The notes under the pieces are model-generated. The model did no database searches. It had not been told where the DNA came from and saw only the letters and a list, made by a program, of their open reading frames with translations. A DNA stretch of 64,000 bases, taken from NCBI GenBank assembly GCA_014529385.2, contig CM043958.1, forward strand, positions 121,860,817 to 121,924,816, in the 5' to 3' direction. The stretch is from Adiantum capillus-veneris (lineage: Eukaryota > Streptophyta > Polypodiopsida > Polypodiales > Pteridaceae). Numbering within the stretch: the stretch's first letter is position 1; every line of letters begins with the position of its first letter. A program made the translations under genes and the position numbers. Positions 21,301 to 30,187 of this stretch are shown piece after piece.

Positions 21301-22622
21301 GATACAGACAAGAGATTCTTCTTGATCCCAGGTACATAAAGTGCATCAACAAGTGTGAAGGAACTGCCATTAGCAGCAGTGAGCACTATCTTTCCAACTC
21401 CCTGAACTGGATAAGAGGCGTTGTTGGCACAAGTGACTGAATTCCCATGAGGGACAGACTCGAGAGAGGTAAACAATTCACGATGTGAGGTAATGTGCTT
21501 TGTAGCACCACTGTCGAAATACCACACATGTGAATATATAGCAACTGACAAGCATGCATCATGGACAGCAGGATTGTAAGTGCACTCTGCGATAAAAGCC
21601 CATTCTGCATCAACATCAGCATCACAATCTCCTTTCACAGAAGACTCAACAATGGCTGCATTTGTAGTGGAACCAGCATTTGCAGTGGAACCACCCTCTT
21701 TCTTCTTAGCCTCTTTGGCCTTCAACTTAGGACACGACTTGATCAAGTGATCATTGGCTTTACAATAATGGCAACGCATCTTCTTTTTGCCCTTATCACC
21801 AGAATTGCCAGACGAAGTGCTGCCAGCAGAAGCATTAGGAACAGAATTTTTGCCACTCGCAGCAGAACCATAAGAAGTGGCTGCATTACTGTTACCACCC
21901 TTTCTTTGAGAAGCAATGAAAGCCTGTTCAACTGCACGCTGCCTAGTCCTGTTTTTTCTAGAAAGTGACTCTTGCAACAGCAATGTGCATAATGCATCAA
22001 ACTTGACAACTTCAGGATTTCCTTGGGTCATCAGTCTCCAAGTACTAGCAAAAGTCTGGTAGGAATCTGGTAAGGCATCAAGAACAGTCTGCACAAGGGA
22101 ACTGTCCGAAATGACTTCACCTGCAGAAATGAGTTGCTCATTGATATCCTTGACACTAGCAAGGAAAGTGTCCATATCATCTTCCTCATGCATAATCTTC
22201 GACTCTAGCTCTTTACGCAGCAAAGCAATTTTAGCCTCATTGCGGCTTGCATAAAGACCTGCTAGAATATCCCAAGCCTGTTTTGCAGATTTTGCTGAAC
22301 GGATGTGAGGAATAATGGTGCGCTTCACAGACAACGCAATCAATGCATGAGCCTGCGCATCCTTAACATCCCAACGAGCTTGTTCTGCCGTAGGCAAAAC
22401 AACTCTAACAGCTGCAATCCTTGCAGCAAGACCTGCAACATCCTCAATATCGCCTACATCTTCAGAACTAGGACGTACATCAATGCCCTGCACAATGTTC
22501 CAGACACCTTTTGACACAAGAACATGTTGCACCATATAAGCCCACATAGGGTAGTTGTCCCCATCCAACCTGTCCTCAGCAGCAAACATCTTGAACACAT
22601 CTGTGTTGTTGTTGTCAGCCAT
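18336..22622 (-). CDS. gag-pol: Inner copia gag-pol polyprotein, 1428 codons
   Basis: An intact Ty1/copia polyprotein. The frame is open from an ATG at 22682, but I choose ATG 22622 (M-A-D-N-N-N) because its context ACCATGG is strong and it begins typical copia gag. Residue numbers count from there. Gag: D-N-Y-P-M-W near 22 and CCHC knuckle C-H-Y-C-K-A-N-D-H-L-I-K-S-C near 283-296. Protease D-S-G-A at 370. Integrase: zinc module W-H-A-R-F-G-H ... C-E-G-C; DDE at D573, D636 and E672 (35 residues between the last two). RT: Y-V-D-D at 1111-1114. RNase H: A-F-S-D-L-D-W-A-G, S-S-C-E-A-E-Y and Y-T-D-S-Q-S-A. It ends T-K-A-L-S-R-E-K-L-E-A-F-R. No stop or frameshift was found, so it is potentially functional. 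Confidence 0.97.
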   Translation of the reverse strand: MADNNNTDVFKMFAAEDRLDGDNYPMWAYMVQHVLVSKGVWNIVQGIDVRPSSEDVGDIEDVAGLAARIAAVRVVLPTAEQARWDVKDAQAHALIALSVKRTIIPHIRSAKSAKQAWDILAGLYASRNEAKIALLRKELESKIMHEEDDMDTFLASVKDINEQLISAGEVISDSSLVQTVLDALPDSYQTFASTWRLMTQGNPEVVKFDALCTLLLQESLSRKNRTRQRAVEQAFIASQRKGGNSNAATSYGSAASGKNSVPNASAGSTSSGNSGDKGKKKMRCHYCKANDHLIKSCPKLKAKEAKKKEGGSTANAGSTTNAAIVESSVKGDCDADVDAEWAFIAECTYNPAVHDACLSVAIYSHVWYFDSGATKHITSHRELFTSLESVPHGNSVTCANNASYPVQGVGKIVLTAANGSSFTLVDALYVPGIKKNLLSVSALARLGLVVKFVDDRCTIHDLSFGDEIVASGLLCRGLYKLALYDKCGQNFANAVVDSRAISDAKLWHARFGHLNFASLLRLQKSDMVASLPPLEAPVKHVCEGCILGKMQRSKFPKDGSVRATCRLQLVHSDVCGPMQTPSLGNYLYFVTFIDDYSRHAWVFPLKAKSEVFMCFKQFLAMAENVSKCTMGTLRSDRGGEYMFHEFNAFLASRGIKHQCTVPYTPQQNGVAERKNRSLTEMARCMVKSQALPHSFWLEAIMCATYVLNRCPMKALQSFTPYEAWHDRKPSIEHMRVIGCLAYALVPQVQRRKLDDKAVKCIFVGYSAQSKGYRLYHPQKKRILVSRDVVFVEDSVQPLLSCTRDSNVSSQDIYDTLLPLFSGGNTNVSSNEANVQPMGVSENVLEQPITDADVHDVLDEERAENEQARGMPKWLVHTLRDSKLDAPLSSRTRSGSRHASYASDCYALAVSSLHDVEEPLSFDEAQNSENWIAAMKSEYDALIDNDTWTLCDLPPGKKAIGTKWVYKLKRKPDGEIDRHKARLVAKGYAQQKGIDYEETFDPTCRMTTVRFLCALAAHFGWDVHQSDIVTAFLNGDIVEEVYVTQPRGFVIKGQEDKVCKCKKALYGLKQSPRAWYEKVDTHLVKRGFRNSPTESTLYVKREEDVFLIVVLYVDDLLVTGPNERHIAEFKADLNATFKMKDLGLLHHYLGIQFKQCDGGIALCQKSYIETLLCKFGLEDCKPIATPMETGLKLSLHDAGDPADVTLYQTAVGCLIYVCNTRPDIQFAVSQVSRFMHSPGSKHWQAVKRIFRYLSGTLHLGLFYPKGRSLPPDLHAFSDLDWAGCFDTRVSTSGFCFMLGSSCISWLSKKQPTVATSSCEAEYRAVFTATVECVWLRRLMDDLGVGQDTANTIYTDSQSALAVARNPVFHARTKHIEVHYHYVRERLSTGEISLAYVPTQDNLADLFTKALSREKLEAFRKALGLLPFVD

Positions 22623-22965
22623 GGTAAATGTTGCACCTGATGTGAAAACTGCTCGAAAATAGGAGAAATGGAGCGGGAACAACTTGTGCTATATAGCACA
22701 AACCGTAGAAGACTATAAGGCACCTGTTATGCAGAAAACGGCACTGACAGAAAATCTGCACAAAATGACGAAATAGCCTGTGCAGTACTGCCCGTAGTGG
22801 AAACGGAGGCCGAAATGAGCCCAAATCAAAATTCTGAGCAGACCAAGCTCTTCGAGTGGTCCCAAAATATTTGTCGACCTGCGAACGCTCGCCAAAGCTC
22901 ACTAAAATCGGAGAAAGTGAGCAGGCATGTGCTGGAGCAGCTGGCGACTAAGCCCGGGAGGACGT

Positions 22966-22984
22966 GACCTGCTTTGATATCAAT
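22966..22984 (-). other. Inner copia primer site, variant
   Basis: The minus strand directly inside the 5' LTR reads TTGATATCAAAGCAGG, resembling but not equal to the usual initiator-Met site TGGTATCAGAGC (three differences). It may use the same tRNA with mismatches or another primer. Confidence 0.55.
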
Positions 22985-23211
22985 TGTTGGAATTAGGGTT
23001 GCAGAGAAACACACACAGCTTGGAGAAGACGAAGGAAGCTCAAGGCACACAATAGAGAGTGTGTTACTTAGTGTGCAATGAAAAGATAGATAGCCCTAGA
23101 GTGATGGGCGTATATACAATGCACGGGGGAAAAAACCTCCTAAAGAGGGAAAAAATGCCCCGGCGGTCCTAGTGTGTTCACACACATCACTACCACATGT
23201 ATATGGTAACA
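22985..23211 (-). repeat. Inner copia 5' LTR
   Basis: Same ends and length as 18034-18260; flanked by target duplication tgttt at 23212-23216. A plus-strand GTATATACAATG within it at 23110 contains a TATA-like element usable in either direction. Confidence 0.96.
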
Positions 23212-23216
23212 TGTTT

Positions 23217-24052
23217 GTCACATTTATTTCTTGAATCTTCACTGAGGACTTGTTCTTCTCACCATGGTCTTCAGCTTTCTCTTTGCCTTTTTATGCTTTC
23301 CATTCTTTGCAGTCTCTTTTCATGTGACCCTTCTTGCCACAATGGTAGCATTCTATGTCACTCTTACCTTTAGCACTGCGGGACTTGCTACGAGACTGAT
23401 TCCTCTTTCCACCTTTGTACTTTTCTTTGGTCCTTCCCCTGACAACTAAGGTTGTTCCTTTGCCTTTGTCCATTGTCTTTCTATTGGTTTCTTTAGTAAG
23501 AAGACTTCCTTCTACACCTGCTATTTTCAAACCATCTGGAGGTGCAGAATTACTCAAAGCTGTGCGAAAAGTGTCCCAACTTTCTGGCAATGTGATCAAC
23601 AGGAACATAGCTCTAACAGGTTCATCAAACTTGACACCTTGAGCTGACAACTGACTATAGATTGTGTTGAATTCATTCAGATGATTGGACATAGGTGTCC
23701 CTTCTTTCATCTTCAAGTCAACAAGCTTCTTAAGCCAGTATACCTGTGAAGCTGCACTCTGCTTCTCATAAAGATCACTCAACTTTAACCATGCTTGATA
23801 AGCTGACATCTCGTCTGCTACATTTAAGTAAACGCTTTCTGCCAAAGTCAGCATAATGGTAGAAAGTTCCAATTCATCCATTTCGCTCCATTCATCTTCG
23901 TCGATATCTTCTGCTTTTATCCCCTTGAGCTTTATAGGTTTTATCTGCTTCTTTTGTACCAACACGTGCCAAATCTGCTGCTTCCACAATGGGAAATTGG
24001 TTCCATCCAGCTTCTTGATATTGTAAAGAGCAGTGTCCTGTGATCCAGCCAT
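23217..24052 (-). CDS. gag: Outer copia gag
   Basis: The capsid-nucleocapsid protein starts with a plausible ATG at 24052 (M-A-G-S-Q-D), 700 bases inside the primer site. It contains the copia gag landmarks L-D-G-T-N-F-P-L-W-K near residue 15, L-K-K-L-V-D-L-K-M-K-E-G near residue 108 and L-L-x-T-L-P-x-S-W-D near residue 153. A basic stretch rich in K/R/S/G is followed by a CCHC zinc knuckle C-Y-H-C-G-K-K-G-H-M-K-R-D-C near the end. A stop ends the frame at 23291; protein-like sequence (K-G-K-E-K-A-E-D) continues to the inner insertion at 23216, so gag and pol were probably one frame. Confidence 0.9.
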
Positions 24053-24059
24053 AGCTACG

Positions 24060-24750
24060 CTTCACAGTAGTTTACTTTTCTGGGAAAAATTCGGCAGAGT
24101 TTCCCCTGTAAACTGACCTCTGAACCAATATCAACCTGTCAAATGAACCAGGAAAGCTTCAGATTCTGCAGAAATTTTGGCAGAGTCTCCTTTGTAAAAT
24201 GGCTCTGGTGTACTCAAAAAAACAGACCAAAAAACAGCTCAAAAAACACTGTCTCTCTGACACTGTAAGCTGCGGGTAAACCTGTCATGCTCCTGTACTG
24301 TCTCTCACTGTCCTGTCACTGTCCTATAAGCATAGACTGCGACAATGCCTCAACGGCAGTAAAGCAAAGATGCAATCCCAACTGTCTAACTCACAGTCAA
24401 TACATCCTAACTGCCTATCTAAGGGTGCTCGAGGGATCGCTCCAAGACCTGTATCACCGAAAGGATCTCAACATTCGAGAATCCCCCAGCTCAATAAAAC
24501 CTCACTCGACCCTCAACAAAGGCTGCAGTAAATTTGACAGTACATAGACTTCCCACAAAGTCATACACCCACAAAGACCTTTGTCGAAGCCGAACGGTGG
24601 CCGAGATGACCTCAGAATGAAATTCTGACATCACCAAGCCCTTTGGGCTTGCCCACGAGATTTGGGGCTATGTCTTCGCCTGTCGAATTTCACTCCAATC
24701 TAAGTTGGTGACTGTAGCCTCCTGCAGTGCTGCCCCGAGCCTCGATCTGA
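24060..24750. other. Outer copia untranslated leader
   Basis: About 700 bases between gag start and primer site with no coding potential seen; pyrimidine-rich and containing short repeats. Packaging signals would be expected here. Confidence 0.5.
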
Positions 24751-24762
24751 GCTCTGATACCA
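24751..24762 (-). other. Outer copia primer binding site
   Basis: GCTCTGATACCA on the plus strand is TGGTATCAGAGC on the minus strand, complementary to the initiator-Met tRNA 3' end. It lies two bases inside the 5' LTR. Confidence 0.93.
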
Positions 24763-24764
24763 GT

Positions 24765-24954
24765 TGAAGGAGTACGAGTGGAAGTGCGACGCGAGAGAGT
24801 GCGAGAAGAAGAGCACGACGATATGGTGAACTCGCTGTACTATAATGTGTAGAGCATAGTGAGTTCTTATTAGGTTTTTACAAAAGAATATGTGTACATA
24901 CCTGGCGGCCCGCCCACTTACCTGGGCGACCACATTGGGCTTTATACCCCAACA
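24765..24954 (-). repeat. Outer copia 5' LTR
   Basis: Plus-strand ends TGAAGGAG and CCCCAACA (minus strand TGTTGGGG ... CTCCTTCA), followed by target duplication ggaca 24955-24959. A related LTR start is found at 63850. Confidence 0.95.
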
Positions 24955-26619
24955 GGACAAAGTCAAAGGCAAAAAGAAAGAGAAGCGGAGCTACAGGCTA
25001 GTCTAGCAAGGGCATTGCAAAGATGCTAGGAAATGGAAAAGGAAATCAGGCAGCAGCCCAAAGAATTCAAGGAGTTGAAGAGGAATGTCATCAACTCAGC
25101 AAATCACTGATAGATGCCGAGAGGGAAAGGGATAACCTGACCCTATAGCTGGTTGAGGAATCTAAAGAAGTTGATGCCATGCGAAACGCCAAAGAAAAGG
25201 CGGAGAGAGATCAAGAAGCCAGCTAGGATGAGGTCCTTGAACTCAAGGACCAGCTCAAAGTGAAAGATCAAACCATCCAGAGGCTGCGGACATCTCCTAC
25301 CAGAGTCAGAGCTACTAGCTCGACTCACATCACTACGGAAAGTCAAATGTATGAAGAACAGATGCAAGAACTTCAGAAAGAGCTAACTCTAGAGAAAAAG
25401 AAAATATTGATGATGGCAGAAGGGTCTATTGTCATGCAAACACGAATGGAAGAAGAACAAAAATCCATGCAAGAGGAGTTAGAAACTATCAAAAGAAAGC
25501 TCGAGGAGGCGGAGAAGATAAACGCCGAGTTGAACGACCTCATCGTGAATATGGGCGAAGAAGCAAACAGAAAAACAGAAACTCCTAAGGCAGATTGAGG
25601 AGTTGAGAGGACAGCAAGCTGGAGAGCAAGAGGGCACAGGGCCAGCGGCCAATGAAGGCATTGATTTAGAAAATGTGGCAGATCCGGTGGACACACCTAT
25701 GCAAGAGGAAATCCTAGAAGGATCCTCTCAAGAGCCACAAGATCTGACACAGGAGGAGGAAGAAAAGCTGCGTACGGCAATAGAGGTGGAGATTAGAGAG
25801 ACAACAAAGGAAGCCTTGGAGTGGGAGCAGAGGGTTTTCAAGTCCACGAACATCCAGAAGATTGATGCCAGCAACCTCAGGTGCGAATGGCTTCAACCCT
25901 CTCTCCCATATCCATTGTTGAAATATGAAGCCGCCATCAATAAGAGGATTAGAGAAGAGTCGACCGTGCCACTCTACAACGCAGATATCTCCCAACCAGA
26001 AGGAGTCAGGCTAATAGTTGACTCTCAGCCCAAATGGAGGAAGGGTTGGCTCACAAAGTACCCACAATACCTAATCCACTTGGTAGAGGCACCGAAAAAC
26101 ATCAGAGACAACCTCAGCTTTTGTCCTCTACCAAGGATCAGGACGTGGAAAGCCCAAGAGATATTACAAAGGAGCCAGCCCACTTGGCTAAATTATCCTA
26201 AGCTACCGGGCTTGAAGGCAGGTGAGAGAATAAGTGTCCAATACATGGTGAAAACCCTAACGGGCGCCATCAAATTGTTCACTGGCTCACCTGACCTTAC
26301 GTACATCATGATGAAGAAAATCTGCAAAACTCTTTTAGTAGTATTTGAGACATTCAAGCCAGGCCAGGTGATAGACAGTATCTTCTTCTTCCAAGATACT
26401 TACAGATGTGCCTATGATCTGTCTGGTCAGCCTTCCAAGGAGGTGATACATGCGTTGTATCAAAGGATAATGTTTCTACCGTCCTATCACCTCCAGGCCT
26501 TTGAAGAAGCATTCTACACCGGCTTCTTCACAATAAACACTGATATTTTCGGCCCCACAATGATGAATCTACATGCAAGATACGAATCATTGATCAAGAT
26601 GCGCGAAACCATACGATGA
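24955..26619 (+). pseudogene. ORF2 of copy A, coiled coil and C-terminal domain
   Basis: Removing the copia insertion and one target copy rejoins the frame at C-T-A-C-A-A-G-G-A-C-A. 24955-25560 encodes a long coiled coil (K, E, Q, L-rich), with a frameshift near 25070 and stops near 25027, 25147 and 25225. From about 25560 the frame is open to 26619. The last 230 residues are a conserved domain: L-P-Y-P-L, W-R-K-G-W-L-T-K-Y-P, P-R-I-R-T-W-K-A, P-T-W-L-N-Y-P, Y-M-V-K-T-L-T-G-A, Y-D-L-S-G-Q-P-S-K-E and M-F-L-P-S then A-F-E-E-A-F-Y-T. Every one recurs at 53041-53791 in copy B. No enzyme motif or membrane segment is evident, which argues against a classical envelope protein. I do not recognise the family. 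Confidence 0.75.
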
Positions 26620-26657
26620 AGAAGCAGATCAGCGGCCATGTCGAGGACGACATGAGC

Positions 26658-26671
26658 AAGGAGGGGGGGAG
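26658..26671 (+). other. Polypurine tract of copy A
   Basis: AAGGAGGGGGGGAG directly before TGTTAGAAGC, the LTR start. Copy B has GAGGAGGGGGGGAA at the same place. Confidence 0.88.
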
Positions 26672-27599
26672 TGTTAGAAGCTCGACACACCCCACGGAAA
26701 CTAACTACTCGGAAGATTATCATTTTTTGTAATTATTCATTTATTGAGGAAACCTGATTTTTCACCTTGTAAATATTGGGACTTACAGAAGTTTCTAGAT
26801 TGTATCCCAGTTTTGATAGTTAGATTGAGTAGATGGTTGATTTTGGAACTCTAGGGTTTGAGAATTGTAAGGTATATATACCACTTTTTGACCTTAATGA
26901 AAAAACCTTTTGTCATTTTTAAAAAGAAGTTTTGAAGTCTGTGAGTGAGCGTACTGTGTACGAGAGAGAGAGTGAGCTTCATCTTGACGCTACGTGTGCA
27001 CCGGTGGTCGGAATCGAGTGCGGAGAAGTGCAGCGTGTTGCCCCCGATGAGAGCTACGCGCCGATACCTACATTGTGCGCGTACGGTCCGGGTTTGCGAG
27101 CTCCTTCTACGAGCTTCATTTGGTGATTGGGTGAGCATACATTATCCGATTTTGCATTGCAGCATATCCACGCGTTTACATTGAGTAGAACTACACATTA
27201 GCCACTTTAGATTTTGAAAACGAAGACCTGCAAATTTCGGCCAGACATCCTACGTGATTTTGCACCGGGTGTTTTGGGTTGGGGTTTTGGTTCATAGACA
27301 TTAGGGAGAGCAACCTATTGGTGATAGTAGGGTCTCCTTCAAGTTCTATGGTGTTTCGAGATTGTTTGATGGGTGTTCGGCTCTAGACAGCATTGTAGAA
27401 AGTTTCCTCTTATGCACTCTTGAAGACTGTGACTTAAACAATTGGTACTCTGTAGGAATTAGTTAGGAGTCGGTCGAGTGTAGGTTGACACCTTATGCTT
27501 GCTTCCATGCGCCTGCGGGTCGAGCTTCGTCCTTAGCTGACATTATATGTTAGTGAGTTCTCGCTGTGCTGACGTCCGTCGCGGCGTATCCGTCCAACA
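26672..27599 (+). repeat. 3' LTR of copy A
   Basis: 928 bases starting TGTTAG and ending CCAACA. TATA-like GGTATATATACC at 26871-26882 precedes AATGAAAA and a GA-rich stretch. The distal part (27490-27560) aligns with 54750-54810 in the copy-B LTR (GTCGAG, CTTCGTCC, GTTCTCGCT). At 27243-27254 it holds half of the leader palindrome, followed by gattttgcac. No 5' partner is in the window. Confidence 0.8.
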
Positions 27600-27884
27600 G
27601 GTGCTTGTCAAACTTAATGAGAAAGGTGCTTGAGAAGTTTCCCATGCATGGGAGATAAGGTGCTTGAGTCAAAAAGAGACCCTACAAACTTAATGAGGAA
27701 GGTGCTTGAGAAGCTTCCTATACATGAAAGTCCCAAAGTTAGGGGAATCTTTGACCTAACCTTCCACTCACCCAAAGGGCACCCCTTTTCTCAAAGGGCA
27801 CATGGGACACATGTCAGACTCTCCCTAAGCTTAACCACATGGTGTGCTTGAATGCTATTGGTTGGGCTAAAGAGGGGTCCAATG
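27600..27884 (+). repeat. Chromovirus 5' LTR fragment
   Basis: Matches 31133-31375 of the 3' LTR (same GAGAAGCTTCC, AAAAAGAGACCC and CACCCAAAGGGCACC blocks) but contains an extra stretch ending in GGTTGGGCTAAAGAGGGG. It stops at the RT junction within ccaatgagctt. Confidence 0.85.
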
Positions 27885-28617
27885 AGCTTAGGATTGATCT
27901 TAAAAGTGGCTACCATCAAATAAGGATAGTGAATGAAGATATCCTAAAGACCGCGTTTCGTACAACGTTTGGCCTTTATGAATATCTAGTCATGCCTTTT
28001 GGCTTGGCTAATGCACCAGCTACATTCAATCGATTGATGGAGAAAATTTTCAGACCCTACCGCAAATTCACTGGAGTGTTCTTTGATGATATCATCATCT
28101 ACTCCAATTCCTTGGAGGAACACAAGCAACATCTCCAAGTGATTTTTCAAGCATTAAGGGAGAATAAACTTTTTCTCAATCAAAAGAAAAGAAAATTTTT
28201 CCTTCAAGAGATTCAATACTTAGGTCATATTGTCTCTCAAGATGGTATCCTTATGGATCCATCAAACCTGGAGGTAATAAAAGCATGGCTTAATCCAAGG
28301 AATCTATATGAGCTAAGAAGCTTTATTGGTATGTGTGCATACTATAGACGCTTCATAGAAAAATTCTCTCAAATAGTAGGACCATTACATGACTTAACAA
28401 AGAAAAACATTAAGTATTCATGGATTGCTAAGGAGCAAAGTGCTTTTGACAAGCTCAAAGAGAAGCTTACCTTCCAACTAGTCCTTATACTTCCAGATCT
28501 CCCAAAGCCATTTGAGGTCCAATGTGATGCTTGTGGTGATTGCCTTGGAGCACTCTTGCTTCAAGAAGGGCATACCATAGCATATGAGAGCCGAAGGCTC
28601 AATATGAACGGGTCTTA
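27885..28617 (+). pseudogene. pol: Chromovirus RT (N-terminus deleted) and start of RNase H
   Basis: It begins at R-I-D-L-K-S-G-Y-H-Q-I-R, the first catalytic-Asp segment of RT; everything upstream is replaced by LTR sequence. Then L-V-M-P-F-G-L-A-N-A-P-A-T-F, catalytic F-F-D-D-I-I-I-Y-S near 28080, L-G-H-I-V-S, the connection with Y-Y-R-R-F-I, and RNase H starting F-E-V-Q-C-D-A-C with its catalytic Asp. The frame stops at 28616-28618. The open frame begins at 27839 inside LTR sequence, so the ATG there is accidental. The missing fingers domain makes it non-functional. Confidence 0.88.
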
Positions 28618-28900
28618 GGCATTTATGAGAAACATCTGTCAGCTATTTACATACCCTAGACACATGGAAGCACTATCTATTGGAGACTCCATTCATTTTA
28701 CAAACAGACCATCAAAGTCTCAAGTACTTCATGACGCAAGAAAAGCTTTCCGACAAACAAATGAGGTGGGTAAATTTTATTTTGCAATTTAATTTCCACA
28801 TTGCTCATATTACTGGTAGCAGAATCAAGTGGCTGATGCACTTTCACGACGACCAAAAGTTAATGTTGTGTCAATAGCAACTTACAATGATCTATCTTCT
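28618..28900 (+). pseudogene. pol: Chromovirus RNase H remainder
   Basis: In changed frame: F-I-L-Q-T-D-H-Q-S-L-K-Y, then Q-x-R-W-V-N-F-I-L-Q-F-N-F and H-I-T-G-S near 28818, followed after a shift by M-A-D-A-L-S-R-R-P at 28829, the usual end of Ty3 RNase H. The stretch 28618-28680 has lost about one base relative to family expectation. Confidence 0.8.
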
Positions 28901-29850
28901 ATAGTAGATGAGTATGCTACTGACCCTGACTTTAAATACATAATGTTAGCCCTTGCTTTGGGGAAGAAAGAGGAACCATTCAACTTGCAGGATGGTTATC
29001 TTCTCCATGGCAATAGGCTATGTATTACCCACTCCCTCCGTGAGAAAGTCATGTATGAATCCCATGCTCCTCCCTATGCGGGGCATAGAGGCATTCAACC
29101 TACTCTTCGAGGAGTAGAAACATACTTTTATTGGCCTACCATGAAAGTGGACATACAAGAATACGTTTCAAAATGTGTGGTATGCCAAAAGACCAAGTAT
29201 GATAGAGGGAAACAACCTGGATTACTCCAGCCATTGCCAATCCCTAATTCACCATAAGAGAGTATATCCATGGATTTTATCTTTGGACTACCCAAGTCTA
29301 TCCATGGGAATACGGGAATATGGACAATAGTCGATAGGTTTAGCAAGAAAGCACACTTTATTCCTGTCAAGAAGACTATTAAGGCACACCAAATGGCAAC
29401 TCTCTTCATATCCCAGATTTTCAAACACCATGGATTGCCAACATCCATCGTGTCAGATAGAGATCCTAGAATGACCAACAATTTTTGGAAAGGTCTCTTT
29501 GAAAATCTAGGTACAAGATTGAATTTTTCTTCGGCCTATCACCCACAAACGGATGGCCAGAGTGAGATAGCCAATCTTACGATTCTTGATCTACAGACCT
29601 ATGTTACAGAAGTAGATCAATGCTCACAATGGGAAAAGTACTTACCTCTTCTAGAGTATGCGTATAATAATACTATCCATACTTCTACGGGAAAAGCACC
29701 TTTTGAAATCATAAAGGGAAGACCTAAAAGTCCCTTGCTACTTAAAGTACATGGGAGGATCTTCTTGCCGATGAGTATAGCCGTGACATGCAAGCATCTT
29801 TTCAGAAGATTAAGGAGGCTATATCCATCTCCCAACTAATGCAAAAAGCT
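28829..29850 (+). pseudogene. pol: Chromovirus integrase
   Basis: Zinc module H-A-P-P-Y-A-G-H ... C-V-V-C-Q-K-T-K at 29065-29205. A stop at 29255-29257 lies in the same frame just before S-M-D-F-I-F-G-L-P-K (first catalytic Asp). V-S-D-R-D-P-R is the second Asp (near 29455) and Q-T-D-G-Q-S-E the Glu (near 29560). Beyond about 29830 the frame shifts but homology goes on through the GPY/F-type region (G-P-Y-Q-I-L-K-P-I near 30005) and [11 protein letters not shown] near 30080. It is inactive because of the stop and shifts. Confidence 0.87.
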
Positions 29851-30187
29851 GTTGGTGGCTGACAAGCACAGAAGGGCCTTAACGTTCAAAGAAAATGATT
29901 GGCTCTTACTTAAGTTTCCTAAGGCTCGATTGAGGTAAACAACGGGCAAAAATCCTACGGGCCATCAAAAGTATTATGCTAAACTAGCAAAAAGATACTA
30001 TGGTCCTTATCAAATTTTGAAGCCAATCAATGAGGTGGCTTATCAACTCAAGTTGCCTAACCATTGGCTCATACACAATGCTTTTCATGTGAGCCTACTT
30101 AAGCCCTAAAAAGGAGAGCCTCCAAATGAACCAATTATTGAAGACCCTCCCAAAATTGAAGACCAAGAAGAGGTGCTACAACCCAAA

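Larger units (their letters stand above)
18034..23211 (-). mobile_element. Inner Ty1/copia element, young and nearly intact
   Basis: Inserted into the outer copia with target duplication tgttt (18029-18033 and 23212-23216). Two 227-base LTRs differ at about two positions. A polypurine tract, a degenerate primer site and one uninterrupted gag-pol frame are present. Everything needed for autonomous movement seems to be there, apart from the unusual primer site. Confidence 0.96.
14609..24954 (-). mobile_element. Outer Ty1/copia element nested in ORF2 of copy A
   Basis: A complete minus-strand copia element: LTRs 14609-14800 and 24765-24954, 5-base target duplication ggaca (14604-14608 and 24955-24959), primer site 24751-24762 and polypurine tract 14801-14817, with coding parts for gag, protease, integrase, RT and RNase H. 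The inner copia splits it between gag and protease. Coding damage seen: an in-frame stop after the gag zinc knuckle (near 23291) and a one-base loss at about 17262. The LTRs differ by about four substitutions and a 2-base indel in 190 bases, so it is older than its guest. Confidence 0.95.
1..27599 (+). mobile_element. Large Ty3-type retroelement copy A (5' end off window)
   Basis: Pol domains, a long downstream reading frame (ORF2), a polypurine tract and a 928-base 3' LTR follow each other on one strand with no other LTR between 3900 and 26672. A solitary pol element followed by an unrelated ORF2 element would need a second pair of LTRs, and none is seen: 10229-10930 does not resemble the LTR at 26672. 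Copy B repeats the same order (pol tail, purine tract, leader, ORF2, LTR), so I read it as one element with an ORF in the env-like position, as in Athila/Tat-type Ty3 elements. Two nested copia elements (14609-24959) interrupt it. Without them the visible part is about 17 kb. The 5' LTR and most of gag would lie left of the window. The single-element reading is inference; the parts are seen directly. Confidence 0.7.

Noticed and set aside
27630-27851. Small proteins encoded at 27630-27851 and 31159-31365
   Set aside because: Both frames lie in the same repeated LTR segment and have no protein-like features.
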